Shown: positions 9,893 to 17,620 of the stretch, piece after piece
Layout of the letters: every line of letters begins with the position of its first letter
How positions within the stretch are numbered: position 1 is the stretch's first letter
NCBI RefSeq assembly: GCF_014874095.1
Contig: NZ_JADBEB010000001.1
Location: 1,550,001 to 1,614,000 of the forward strand
DNA length: 64,000 bases
Direction: 5' to 3'
Origin: Plantactinospora soyae
GTDB taxonomy: Bacteria > Actinomycetota > Actinomycetes > Mycobacteriales > Micromonosporaceae
The notes under the pieces: model-generated
Databases searched by the model: none
Told to the model about the DNA's origin: nothing
The model's input: only the letters and a program-made list of their open reading frames with translations
Position numbers and translations under genes: made by a program

Positions 9893-11980
9893 GTGAACAC
9901 TGAGACGACCGCCGCGCCCGTCGCCAAGCGGGTGCCTGCCGAGCGCACCCACCACGGCGACACGGTGATCGACGATTACGCCTGGCTCGCCACGAAGGAC
10001 GACCCGGAGACGATCGCCTACCTGACGGCGGAGAACTCCTTCACCGAGCAGAGCACAGCCCGGTTGGGCACGCTGCGGGAGACGCTGTTCAACGAGACGA
10101 AAGGGCGCACCAAGGAGACCGACCTCTCGGTGCCCACCCGGAAGAACGGCTACTGGTACTACACCCGCACGGTGGAAGGCCAGCAGTACGGCATCCACTG
10201 CCGGCGCGCGGCCCAGGACGGCGAGACGGATCCGCCGATGCCGGACGACGGCACCCCGATTCCCGGCGAGCAGATCCTGCTGGACGGCAACGCGCTGGCC
10301 GAAGGGCACGACTTCTTCTCCATGGGCGCCTTCGACATCAGCCCGGACGGCCGCTGGCTCGCCTACTCCACCGACTTCGACGGCGACGAACGCTTCACCC
10401 TGCGGGTCAAGGACCTCTCCACCGACGAGGTGCTCGACGACGAGGTGCCGGACACCTTCTACGGCAGCGCCTGGTCGGCCGACGGCTCCACGCTGTTCTA
10501 CCTCACCGTCGACGAGAGCTGGCGGCCGTACCGGGTCTGGCGGCACGTGGTGGGCACCGCGGCCGACACCGACGAGATCGTCTACCAGGAGGACGACGAG
10601 CGGTTCTGGGTCGGTGTCGAACTGACCCGCTCGGAGAAGTTCATCCTCATCGACGCGCACAGCAAGGTGACCAGCGAGGTACGGGTCATCCCGGCCGCGA
10701 ACCCGACCGGGGCGCCGGCCGTGATCGCACCACGGCGGCAGGGCGTCGACTACTCCGTCGAGCACCACGGGCACCGCTTCCTGATCCTGCACAACGACGG
10801 CGCGGAGGACTTCGCGCTCGCGTACACCTCGGCCGACGCCCCGGGCGACTGGGTGCCAATGATCGACCACGCCCCCGGGACCCGGCTGGAGGCCGTCGAC
10901 GCGTTCGCCAACCACATCGTGGTGTCGCTGCGTACCGCCGGCCTGACCGGAATCCAGGTGCTGCCGGTCGGCAGCACGGAGGCGTACGACATCGACTTCC
11001 CGGAGCCGCTCTACAGCGTCGGACTGGACAGCAACCCGGAGTACCAGACCAACTCGATCCGACTGCACTACGCGTCCCTGATCACCCCGGACTCGATCTT
11101 CGACTACGACCTGGTGACCCGGACGATGGCGCTGCGCAAGCGCAAGCCGGTGCTCGGCGACTTCGACCCGGCCGGATACGAGCAGCACCGCGACTGGGCG
11201 CTGGCCGACGACGGAACCCGGGTGCCGATCTCCCTGGTCTGCCGGGCCGGTACGCCCCGGGACGGCTCGGCGCCCTGCGTGCTCTACGGCTACGGCTCGT
11301 ACGAGGCCAGCATGGACCCGTGGTTCTCGATCCCCCGGCTCTCCCTGCTGGACCGGGGCGTCGTCTTCGCCGTCGTGCACATCCGCGGCGGTGGCGAGAT
11401 GGGCCGCCGGTGGTACGAGACCGGCAAGATGCTGAGCAAGAAGAACACCTTCACCGACTTCGTGGCCGCCGCCCGGCACGTGGTGAAGGCCGGTTGGACG
11501 TCGACGGACCGGCTGGTCGCCCGGGGCGGCTCGGCCGGCGGGCTGCTGATGGGCGCGGTGGCGAACCTGGCGCCGGACGCCTTCGCCGGCATCGTCGCGC
11601 AGGTGCCGTTCGTCGACCCGCTCAACTCGATCCTCGACCCGTCGCTGCCGCTGACCGTCACCGAGTGGGAGGAGTGGGGCAACCCGCTGGCCGACCCGGA
11701 GGTGTACGCGTACATGAAGTCGTACTCGCCGTACGAGAACGTCGCCCCGGTCGACTACCCGGCGATCCTCGCCGTCACCAGCCTCAACGACACCCGGGTG
11801 CTCTACCACGAGCCGGCGAAGTGGATCGCCCGACTGCGCGCCACCGCACCCCAGGGGTCGTACCTGCTCAAGACGGAGATGGGTGCCGGACACGGCGGCC
11901 CGAGCGGACGCTACAACTCCTGGAAGGAGGAGGCGTTCGTCGCCGCCTGGATCCTGGACCGCTTCGGCATTGCGGTGTAA
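9893..11980 (+). CDS. ptrB: Oligopeptidase B / prolyl oligopeptidase family S9 peptidase
   Basis: This 695-residue cytoplasmic serine peptidase has an N-terminal beta-propeller (about 75-410) and an alpha/beta-hydrolase domain. The catalytic serine lies in ARGGSAGGLLMG, the aspartate in SLNDTRVLYHEPAKW and the histidine in MGAGHGGPSGR. The N-terminus VAKRVPAERTHHGDTVIDDYAWL is typical of oligopeptidase B, which cuts short peptides after Lys or Arg. Length and motif order fit the family. The start is GTG at 9893. It has a 63-bp gap to the oppositely oriented FAD oxidoreductase, so the promoters are close or overlapping. It ends at a strong inverted repeat. Confidence 0.93.
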   Translation: MNTETTAAPVAKRVPAERTHHGDTVIDDYAWLATKDDPETIAYLTAENSFTEQSTARLGTLRETLFNETKGRTKETDLSVPTRKNGYWYYTRTVEGQQYGIHCRRAAQDGETDPPMPDDGTPIPGEQILLDGNALAEGHDFFSMGAFDISPDGRWLAYSTDFDGDERFTLRVKDLSTDEVLDDEVPDTFYGSAWSADGSTLFYLTVDESWRPYRVWRHVVGTAADTDEIVYQEDDERFWVGVELTRSEKFILIDAHSKVTSEVRVIPAANPTGAPAVIAPRRQGVDYSVEHHGHRFLILHNDGAEDFALAYTSADAPGDWVPMIDHAPGTRLEAVDAFANHIVVSLRTAGLTGIQVLPVGSTEAYDIDFPEPLYSVGLDSNPEYQTNSIRLHYASLITPDSIFDYDLVTRTMALRKRKPVLGDFDPAGYEQHRDWALADDGTRVPISLVCRAGTPRDGSAPCVLYGYGSYEASMDPWFSIPRLSLLDRGVVFAVVHIRGGGEMGRRWYETGKMLSKKNTFTDFVAAARHVVKAGWTSTDRLVARGGSAGGLLMGAVANLAPDAFAGIVAQVPFVDPLNSILDPSLPLTVTEWEEWGNPLADPEVYAYMKSYSPYENVAPVDYPAILAVTSLNDTRVLYHEPAKWIARLRATAPQGSYLLKTEMGAGHGGPSGRYNSWKEEAFVAAWILDRFGIAV

Positions 11981-12026
11981 GGAAGGGCCCCTTCTTATCG
12001 TTTTCTGTAGAAGAAGGGGCCCTTCC
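11981..12026. terminator. Hairpin terminator, copy 1 of a dispersed GGAAGGGCCCCTTCTT repeat
   Basis: A perfect 16-bp inverted repeat (GGAAGGGCCCCTTCTT, loop of about 14 nt, then its complement) starts immediately after the ptrB stop codon and precedes the end of the convergent hypothetical gene. It probably terminates from both sides. The same arms recur at 18918-18965. Confidence 0.85.
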
Positions 12027-12038
12027 TAACCATCACCC

Positions 12039-13337
12039 TCAGAGCAGGGCGCGCTCGCGGAGCAGGGCGAGCCGGGCCGGAGGCACGCACTCGGGCAGGT
12101 TGCGGTCGAGGTCCGCCAGCTCCCAGTCGACGGCGTACACGACGAAGTCGTCGGTGACGGAGAGGATGCCCGCCCACTCGTGGGCGTTCAGCTCGGTCGC
12201 GGCCGCGCAGAGCATCCGGCGTCCGACCTCGTTCACTCCACTCGTCTCCGCATCGGCATCGGTGTCCGTGTCCCCCACCTCGTCGGCGTCCCTGTCCGTC
12301 ATCCCCTGGGAGTCGGCGTCGGCGTCGGCATCGGCGTCGGCATCGGAGTCGGCATCGGCGTCGGCGAGGGCCCGTTCCTGGCGGAGCAGCCGGGCGGTGT
12401 CCGCGTGCTCGGCGAGGTCGACCGATTCCGGGCCGTGCAGGTCGCAGGGATTCCAGAGTGGAGAGCTGTCCGGCTCGGACTGCTCGGCCAGCCACTCGCG
12501 CCGTTGGGTGTCGAGCCCGACGTGCACCGAAACCCCGATCGGGTCCTCCGCGAGATAGCCCAGCACGACGCAGTACGCGGGCTCGTCGATCGCCATCTCC
12601 CGGACCACGGCCGGCACCCGCCGGACCAACTCCCGGCGTACCGCCTCGACTGCATCGTCGAGCGTGAAGTCGGCCGGCGGCCGTTGGTACTTCAGCTCGA
12701 CCAGCGGCCCGTCCGGAGCCGCCCAGGTGATCTCCAGCCGGGACAGGCCGGCTTCGTCGTACGCGGCGTCGATCGTCTGGTACGGCGCCAGCGGCGACAA
12801 CCTGCCGTCCGGCCGACCGGCCCGCTTGCCGTGGTACGCCACGATCCGGGTGACCCGGTCTCCGGTGTACCCGTACTCCTCGTAGCCGCCGCCCCCGGTC
12901 GCGACCGTCGACGCGGAGTGGATCCGTCCCGCCTCGAACCGGTACTCGTGCAGGTAGATCGGCCCACCGCCGGCGTGGAAGTGCGCCTCCGTCACCGGCC
13001 CGGCACCGTCCAGCGGGTCGCGGAACGTCTCGTAGTACAGCTTTCCGTCGAGGAAACCGCTGTACTCCTCCACGACCACGGGATGGTCGTCGGGGTCGAA
13101 CCCGATCCGGCAGTGGTCACGGTCCGGTGGGGGTCGCCGGGGCAGCCGACGCCCCGGGCGGGACGACTCCCGCTCGTACCAGAGTGGACGGAGGTCGTAC
13201 GCCTCCGCACTGAACCACTCCCACCGGCGTACCCGGGCGTGCGCGGTTTCCCGGCGTTGGTCGTACTCCGTGCGGAGCCGCGCGAACCGCGCGTCGATGT
13301 CGGAAAGATCAGGCACGGACGCCTCCGGGACGGACAT
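12039..13337 (-). CDS. Hypothetical protein with acidic Asp-Ala repeat linker
   Basis: I do not recognise this 432-residue protein. It has no signal peptide or membrane segment. The first 230 residues contain short beta-rich motifs (HVVVEEYSGFLDGKLYYE, YLHEYRFEAGRI, YEEYGYTGDRVTRIV) that resemble YD-repeat-like strands. The second half begins near residue 215 (LDDAVEAVRRELVRRVP) and reads like a separate domain. Between about 325 and 345 lies the repeat DADADSDADADADADADS, followed by another acidic stretch, probably a disordered linker. GC content and codon use match the neighbours. It is convergent with ptrB, sharing a terminator, and divergent from the glucanase gene. Confidence 0.75.
   Translation of the reverse strand: MSVPEASVPDLSDIDARFARLRTEYDQRRETAHARVRRWEWFSAEAYDLRPLWYERESSRPGRRLPRRPPPDRDHCRIGFDPDDHPVVVEEYSGFLDGKLYYETFRDPLDGAGPVTEAHFHAGGGPIYLHEYRFEAGRIHSASTVATGGGGYEEYGYTGDRVTRIVAYHGKRAGRPDGRLSPLAPYQTIDAAYDEAGLSRLEITWAAPDGPLVELKYQRPPADFTLDDAVEAVRRELVRRVPAVVREMAIDEPAYCVVLGYLAEDPIGVSVHVGLDTQRREWLAEQSEPDSSPLWNPCDLHGPESVDLAEHADTARLLRQERALADADADSDADADADADADSQGMTDRDADEVGDTDTDADAETSGVNEVGRRMLCAAATELNAHEWAGILSVTDDFVVYAVDWELADLDRNLPECVPPARLALLRERALL
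12300..12365 (-). repeat. Hexanucleotide microsatellite encoding Asp-Ala
   Basis: A run of GTCGGC/ATCGGC hexamers (read on the plus strand) encodes alternating Asp and Ala/Ser. The hexamer keeps the frame, so copy-number slippage would change only linker length. Confidence 0.85.
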
Positions 13338-13390
13338 CTGCGGGATGCTACCGACCTGTCCCGACTTTTCATTTAGTTAACAACCTTGCA

Positions 13391-13404
13391 AGAAAGCGCT
13401 CTCT
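13391..13404. promoter_or_regulatory. LacI/CebR-like operator before the GH16 gene
   Basis: GAAAGCGCTCTC is centred on the palindrome AGCGCT and resembles the CebR-type operator TGGGAGCGCTCCCA, which controls polysaccharide-degradation genes in actinobacteria. It lies about 20 bp upstream of the glucanase ATG, a position where a repressor would block transcription. No LacI-family gene lies in the window. Confidence 0.55.
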
Positions 13405-13421
13405 GGCGTAGAAACATTTAC

Positions 13422-14639
13422 ATGCGTACCCGCCGAGCCACCCTCGTCCTGGCCTTGCTCGCCGCGACGCTGGTGGTCACCCCACCCAGCCCGGCCAGCG
13501 CAGAGCCGGGCGCGCTCACCTGGAGCGACGAGTTCAACGCACCAGCCGGCACCGGACCCGATGGCAGCAAGTGGAAGCACGACATCGGCGGCGGTGGCTG
13601 GGGCAACAACGAGCAGCAGTACTACACCAACAGCACCAGCAACGCCGCCCACGACGGCAACGGCAACCTGGTGATCACTGCCCGCCGGGAGAATCCGGCC
13701 AACTACAACTGCCACTACGGCCGCTGTCAGTACACCTCGGCCCGGCTGCTCACCGCCGACCGCTTCACCCAGACGTACGGGCGGTTCGAGACCCGGATGA
13801 AGGTGCCGCGCGGCCAGGGCATCTGGCCGGCGTTCTGGATGCTCGGCGGCATGCCCTGGCCGGACATGGGCGAGATCGACATCATGGAGAACATCGGTCG
13901 TGAGCCGGGCAACCTCTACGGCACCCTGCACGGTCCGGGCTACTCCGGCGGCAGCGCGATCAGCTCCCGCTACACGCTCCCCGGCGGCCAGGCGTTCGCC
14001 GACGCCTTCCACACCTTCGCCGTGGACTGGGCCCCCGACTCGATCACCTGGTACGTCGACGGCATCCAGTACGCCCGCAAGACCCCGGCCGACCTCAACG
14101 GTGGCCGTTGGGTCTTCGACCACCCGTTCTTCATGATCATGAACATCGCGGTCGGCGGCTACTGGCCCGGCTACCCGGACGCCAGCACCACGTTCCCGCA
14201 GCAGATGGTGGTCGACTACGTACGGGTCTGGGGCTGGAACACCGGCGGCGGCAACCCCGGCACCGGCAACCAGCTCATCGGGAACGGCAACAAGTGCGTC
14301 GACGTACCGGGGGCGAACCCGGTCGACGGTACGCAGTTGCAGATCTGGGACTGCAACGGCACCGGCGCCCAGCAGTGGACCTTCACCGGCGGCACGGTCC
14401 GGGCGCTCGGCAAGTGCATGGACGTGGCGAACGGCTCCACCGCGAACGGCGCCAACATCCAGATAGTCGGCTGCAACGGCAATCCGGCCCAGCAGTTCGT
14501 CCTCAGTGCGGCCGGTGATCTGGTCAACCCGCAGGCGAACAAGTGCGTCGACGTACGGGACCAGAGCACGGCCAACGGCGCCAAGCTCCAACTCTGGGAG
14601 TGCACCGGCACCGCCAACCAGAAGTGGCGGCGCGGCTGA
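13422..14639 (+). CDS. Secreted GH16 glucanase with C-terminal ricin-B lectin domain
   Basis: The protein has 405 residues. A signal peptide (MRTRRATLVLALLAATLVV to PASA) is followed by a GH16 catalytic domain (about 30-275) with the signature MGEIDIMENIG. E151 is the expected nucleophile, D153 the helper and E156 the acid/base. Residues 285-405 form a CBM13/ricin-type beta-trefoil with three repeats: CVDVPG to QQWTF, CMDVANGS to QQFVL, and CVDVRDQS to QKW. The likely activity is endo-beta-1,3- or 1,3-1,4-glucanase on fungal or plant wall glucans; GH16 also includes agarases and others. The ATG at 13422 is chosen because the signal peptide begins there. No clear ribosome site is visible. A LacI-like operator lies just upstream. 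Confidence 0.92.
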   Translation: MRTRRATLVLALLAATLVVTPPSPASAEPGALTWSDEFNAPAGTGPDGSKWKHDIGGGGWGNNEQQYYTNSTSNAAHDGNGNLVITARRENPANYNCHYGRCQYTSARLLTADRFTQTYGRFETRMKVPRGQGIWPAFWMLGGMPWPDMGEIDIMENIGREPGNLYGTLHGPGYSGGSAISSRYTLPGGQAFADAFHTFAVDWAPDSITWYVDGIQYARKTPADLNGGRWVFDHPFFMIMNIAVGGYWPGYPDASTTFPQQMVVDYVRVWGWNTGGGNPGTGNQLIGNGNKCVDVPGANPVDGTQLQIWDCNGTGAQQWTFTGGTVRALGKCMDVANGSTANGANIQIVGCNGNPAQQFVLSAAGDLVNPQANKCVDVRDQSTANGAKLQLWECTGTANQKWRRG

Positions 14640-14680
14640 ACCCACCTTGCGCTAGCGGCGGCACGCCGATCCGCCGCGAC

Positions 14681-14715
14681 CCCGGCCCCGTACCGAGCCT
14701 CGGTGCGGGGCCGGG
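14681..14715 (+). terminator. Hairpin terminator after the glucanase
   Basis: CCCGGCCCCGTACCGAG pairs with CTCGGTGCGGGGCCGGG around a tight loop (17-nt arms, one T-G wobble), 42 bp past the stop codon. It is a strong candidate for the end of the glucanase transcript. Confidence 0.75.
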
Positions 14716-14846
14716 CGCTGCGTCGGCGTCGCCCTGGGCCTCCCGAGACACCACGATTCCCGATCCGCCGCCCAGGGAGCCGTACGGCAGTAGAGTTGGC
14801 CGTCGACCACCTCCGACCGGCATTTCACCTGCCTGGAGGCAGTCAG

Positions 14847-15320
14847 ATGGACACCGACATGTTCGCGGACGCCCCGCCGAGCGAGCCACCGAGCCACCGG
14901 CTGATCGAGAACCTGATCGCCACCTACGCCGAGTTGGTGGACACCGGAGACTTCGTCGCACTCGCCAGCCTCTTCACCGACGCCAGTTTCACGCTGAACA
15001 GTGGCGAGAGGCTGGATGGCCGAGACGCGATCCAACGACTGGCCCACGACACGCTGGTCCTCTACGACGACGGGACGCCGCGTACGAAGCACGTCACGAC
15101 CAACGTCATCGTCGAGGTCGACGAGGCGGCCGGAACGGCGGACTCCCGTTCGTACTTCACGGTGTTCCAGGCACTGACCGACTTTCCACTGCAAGCGGTG
15201 GCCTGCGGTCGTTACCGGGATCGTTTCGAGCGGCGGGACAGCGGGTGGCGCTTCGTGGAGCGGCAGGTCGTCACGGACTTCCTCGGTGACGTCAGCCGCC
15301 ATCTGCGCAGCGCTTCCTGA
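14847..15320 (+). CDS. SnoaL-like / NTF2-fold protein
   Basis: This 157-residue protein resembles the SnoaL-like (NTF2 fold) family: an N-terminal helix LIENLIATYAELVDTGDFVALASLF, the segment GRDAIQRL, then KHVTTNVIVEVD and YRDRFERRDSGWRFVERQV. Family members include cyclases, dehydratases and ring-hydroxylating dioxygenase beta-like proteins, and many are uncharacterised, so the reaction cannot be named. The ATG at 14847 has CTGGAGG about 7 nt upstream; a longer in-frame extension has no ribosome site. It stands alone, with the DUF397 gene ending at the next base on the other strand. Confidence 0.82.
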   Translation: MDTDMFADAPPSEPPSHRLIENLIATYAELVDTGDFVALASLFTDASFTLNSGERLDGRDAIQRLAHDTLVLYDDGTPRTKHVTTNVIVEVDEAAGTADSRSYFTVFQALTDFPLQAVACGRYRDRFERRDSGWRFVERQVVTDFLGDVSRHLRSAS

Positions 15321-15506
15321 TCAGCGGACGGGCATCTCCCGGACGAACGCCTGCCACGCGGCAGGGGCGAAGCTCAGCACCGGACCGGCCGGGTCCTTGC
15401 TGTCCCGTACGCCGACCACCCCGCCCAGGTCGTCGGCAAACTCCACGCATTCGGCCTGCGCATTGCTTCGGGTCGACTTCTTCCAGCACGGCTCGGTGGT
15501 GGTCAC
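15321..15506 (-). CDS. DUF397 small protein
   Basis: This 61-residue protein has the DUF397 pattern: WKKSTRSNAQAECVEFA, VGVRDSKDP, and LSFAPAAWQAFV near the C-terminus. DUF397 genes usually sit directly after XRE-DUF5753 regulators, as here. The GTG start overlaps the stop of the upstream gene (GTGA), implying translational coupling. Such pairs have been compared with toxin-antitoxin modules and with the developmental regulators WhiJ/BldB of Streptomyces; the biochemical role of DUF397 proteins is not settled. Confidence 0.88.
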   Translation of the reverse strand: MTTTEPCWKKSTRSNAQAECVEFADDLGGVVGVRDSKDPAGPVLSFAPAAWQAFVREMPVR

Positions 15507-16285
15507 AACTCGTTCCCCAGCTTCAGAATCAGGTCCCGGGACAGGTCGCGCGGCAGCGCAACTGCCCTGACAATCTCCCACGATCGCTGTAGGGCGGCAA
15601 TCGCCGTTGGATCCGTAACAACCCGTCCCTGTAGGTGATCCTCCAGGAATGCAACGTCCGCGCTGCCGTCGAATGAGGCGATCACGAACGGGCCGGACTG
15701 CCCCAGCCACAGCCCGGCCGTTGCCGGAACGACATGGACGATCACCCGAGGACGTGTGCTGAGCTTGAGCAGGTGATCAAGCTGTTCGGCGAGCATCTTC
15801 GGGTCACCTACGCGGAGCGCCACCTCCCCGATCACGAAGGTGGTCAACGGTGGGTCCTCACGATCGAAGACCGCGCGTTGCCGCTCCAATCGCAGCGTGA
15901 GGCGCTTCTCCATCTCCTCCGTACCCTGCAACGCGGTCTCCAGAACAGCTCTCGCGTATGCCTCGGTCTGAAGCAGGCCCGGGATGAGGAGAGGGTTGCA
16001 CGCGCGGAGCGCCACCGCGTCGCGCTCGTACTCCAGCCAGGGGCGGAGCCAGACGGGTGCGTCGTCGAAGGCGGTGACCTTGGCGAGTAGCCGGCTGTAG
16101 ATCCCGCCGGTCTGGAAGCCCTCGTCGATCGCCGCGACGTAGTCCTCGGTCGGCGGACGGCCGCCGGTCTCGACCGCGCTCACGTGCGACCCGGAGTAGT
16201 TCGCGATCTTGCCGAACTCGTCCTGGTTCATCTTCCGAATGGCCCTGGCCGCCCGAAGCTCCGCGATCAAGAAATCTGCCAGCAT
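15503..16285 (-). CDS. XRE-family regulator with DUF5753 domain
   Basis: The protein has about 260 residues. An N-terminal XRE helix-turn-helix (LRAARAIRKMNQDEFGKIANYSGSHVSAVETG, about 8-45) is followed by a DUF5753 domain beginning near WLRPWLEYERDA and including IPGLLQTEAYARAVL and SGPFVIASFDG. This is the common actinobacterial DUF5753 regulator, which usually controls itself and the downstream DUF397 gene. ATG at 16285 is preferred over a GTG two codons earlier because GGCAGG lies 8 nt upstream. It is divergent from the two-gene unit at 16548-17209 and may regulate it. Confidence 0.88.
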   Translation of the reverse strand: MLADFLIAELRAARAIRKMNQDEFGKIANYSGSHVSAVETGGRPPTEDYVAAIDEGFQTGGIYSRLLAKVTAFDDAPVWLRPWLEYERDAVALRACNPLLIPGLLQTEAYARAVLETALQGTEEMEKRLTLRLERQRAVFDREDPPLTTFVIGEVALRVGDPKMLAEQLDHLLKLSTRPRVIVHVVPATAGLWLGQSGPFVIASFDGSADVAFLEDHLQGRVVTDPTAIAALQRSWEIVRAVALPRDLSRDLILKLGNEL

Positions 16286-16547
16286 GCCCACGACCTGCCC
16301 ACGCTCCCTCCACGTCCTGAACGGCCTTACCCGGCCACACCCGACAACCCGGACGGTCGCCCACTGTCTCGCAATGTCTACCGAACGTAGGCACGTCCGT
16401 CCAGAGTGTTCGCAGCGGAACTGTTCGGTGACATGTGCGGCCCGGACGGAACCGCGCGGGGACCGCCCCGGAGACGCTTCCCCTTCCCGGGACGGTCCCC
16501 GCTTCCAGCCCTCGTTTCCAAAAGCCCAGCGGCAGGAGGCCGAGACG

Positions 16548-16835
16548 ATGAGATGGCCACGACGTGCACCGCAGCCCGTACCGCTGGCGCCCCACCACCG
16601 CCGGAACTGGCGACGGCTCTGGCGCTACTGCCGCTGTGGACTCCGCTGGCGCTGCCCCGACTCGCCCGCCCCGACCAAGGCATCTCCATCCCCGCCGGTA
16701 CCACCGTCGAAGCGGGTTCGGCCGACCAACACCAGATCGGCGGCATGGCGTCCACCCGTCGGTTCCTCCCCGGCCGATGACCCCGGTCAGCCCGCTCCCG
16801 CCCCGGCCACCCGCAACCGCAAAGCCCCCCGGTGA
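16548..16835 (+). CDS. Small basic protein, CRCG motif, unknown function
   Basis: This 95-residue protein begins MRWPRRAPQPVPLAPHHRRN and contains a Trp/Arg/Cys-rich core (LWRYCRCGLRWRCPDSPAP), followed by a Pro/Ser/Arg-rich tail that looks disordered. The ATG has an excellent GGCAGGAGG 8 nt upstream, and the stop overlaps the next start (GTGA), so it is likely translated. The three cysteines in seven residues suggest metal binding or a nucleic-acid contact. From memory, similar short genes accompany the following gene in Micromonospora genomes. No function is known to me. Confidence 0.65.
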   Translation: MRWPRRAPQPVPLAPHHRRNWRRLWRYCRCGLRWRCPDSPAPTKASPSPPVPPSKRVRPTNTRSAAWRPPVGSSPADDPGQPAPAPATRNRKAPR

Positions 16836-17209
16836 ACATCAACGAGCCGGGTCGACCACACGTACCGTTGCGCCCGCTCTGGCTCTGTCGGTCCTGTACG
16901 GCCGCGTGGCCGTGTCCGACCGCGCGCAACCGCCTGCCGGTCGAGTACCACGCCGACCCGGTCGGGCTGCACCGCTACCTCGCCGCCATGCTCCAGGCCG
17001 CGATCGACGACCTGTACCGGCTCAGCCCGGACCCCGGACCCGATCCGGCGATCATGTACGCCCGCTTCCTCGCCTGGGTCAGGCCACGCCTGCTCATCAC
17101 CCGGGCCCGCCTCAGGATCGACGCCAGCGGCAACTGGTGTCGACCTCGGGGCGGGCCACCCTCGGCCAAGCCACGGACAGGTGGGGAGATGCCAGGCGGG
17201 CCCGACTGA
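16832..17209 (+). CDS. Small conserved actinobacterial protein, unknown function
   Basis: This 125-residue protein begins RPHVPLRPLWLCRSCTAAWPC, giving a CxxC-x(4)-C cysteine motif, then a helical middle (VGLHRYLAAMLQAAIDDLYRL) and FLAWVRPR. The motif WLCRxCxxxWPCxxAR is one I recall from short Micromonospora proteins. The GTG start overlaps the previous stop, so the two genes form a coupled pair. Function is unknown; metal binding through the cysteines is possible. It ends at a strong terminator and is divergent from the XRE-DUF5753/DUF397 pair. Confidence 0.72.
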   Translation: MNINEPGRPHVPLRPLWLCRSCTAAWPCPTARNRLPVEYHADPVGLHRYLAAMLQAAIDDLYRLSPDPGPDPAIMYARFLAWVRPRLLITRARLRIDASGNWCRPRGGPPSAKPRTGGEMPGGPD

Positions 17210-17223
17210 GCATCACCAGACAA

Positions 17224-17253
17224 CGACCCCGCACCAGGCCGGGTGCGGGGTCG
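17224..17253. terminator. Perfect 12-bp hairpin terminator
   Basis: CGACCCCGCACC pairs with GGTGCGGGGTCG around a 6-nt loop, 14 bp after the stop of the small protein. It also faces the end of the convergent Gly/Cys-rich gene, so it may work in both directions. Confidence 0.85.
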
Positions 17254-17308
17254 CTTGTGCGGAAGATCAGTGTTTCTCTCCTGGGGGGCCGATTCGTGAA
17301 GATCGGCG

Positions 17309-17545
17309 TCAACAGCCGCCGTCGCCGCCGCCTCCGCAGTCGCCTCCGCCACCGGCCGCACTGTTGCCGCCCGTGCCCAGGGCCCCGCCGTATTCGGAGT
17401 AGGCCAGCGACCCGGCGAGCAGCGCGGAGGCCGGGCCGTGAACGGGCTGAACCCAGCGCGTACTGCGGTGCCAGCGCATCGTGAGCACCCCACCGAGGCC
17501 GAATACGACCACAACCACAGGGATCAACCAGGCAATCAGTTCCAC
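17309..17545 (-). CDS. Small single-pass membrane protein with Gly/Cys-rich tail
   Basis: This 78-residue protein has one membrane helix (LIAWLIPVVVVVFGLGGVL), a short basic loop (MRWHRSTRW), a middle segment, and a C-terminus ending GGGGDCGGGGDGGC. The basic loop after the helix predicts an outside N-terminus. Clustered glycines with two cysteines at the very end are unusual and recall small secreted or surface peptides, but I recognise no family. GTG at 17545 has GGAGG 10 nt upstream; another GTG at 17554 is too close to it. It lies 75 bp downstream of the DUF418 gene on the same strand. Confidence 0.6.
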   Translation of the reverse strand: MELIAWLIPVVVVVFGLGGVLTMRWHRSTRWVQPVHGPASALLAGSLAYSEYGGALGTGGNSAAGGGGDCGGGGDGGC

Positions 17546-17620
17546 GACATCCACCTCCAGTCGTCAGTGTCACACACTGGGTAAACAACGATCGATGTAT
17601 GTCGCCCTGTTGACTCAGCG

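Noticed and set aside
11981-12026. GGAAGGGCCCCTTCTT repeat considered as the end of an insertion sequence
   Set aside because: No transposase lies between the two copies, and each copy is a closed hairpin at a gene end.
16378-16929. Minus-strand ORF of 183 codons opposite the small protein pair
   Set aside because: The plus-strand pair has a strong ribosome site and GTGA coupling; this one has neither.
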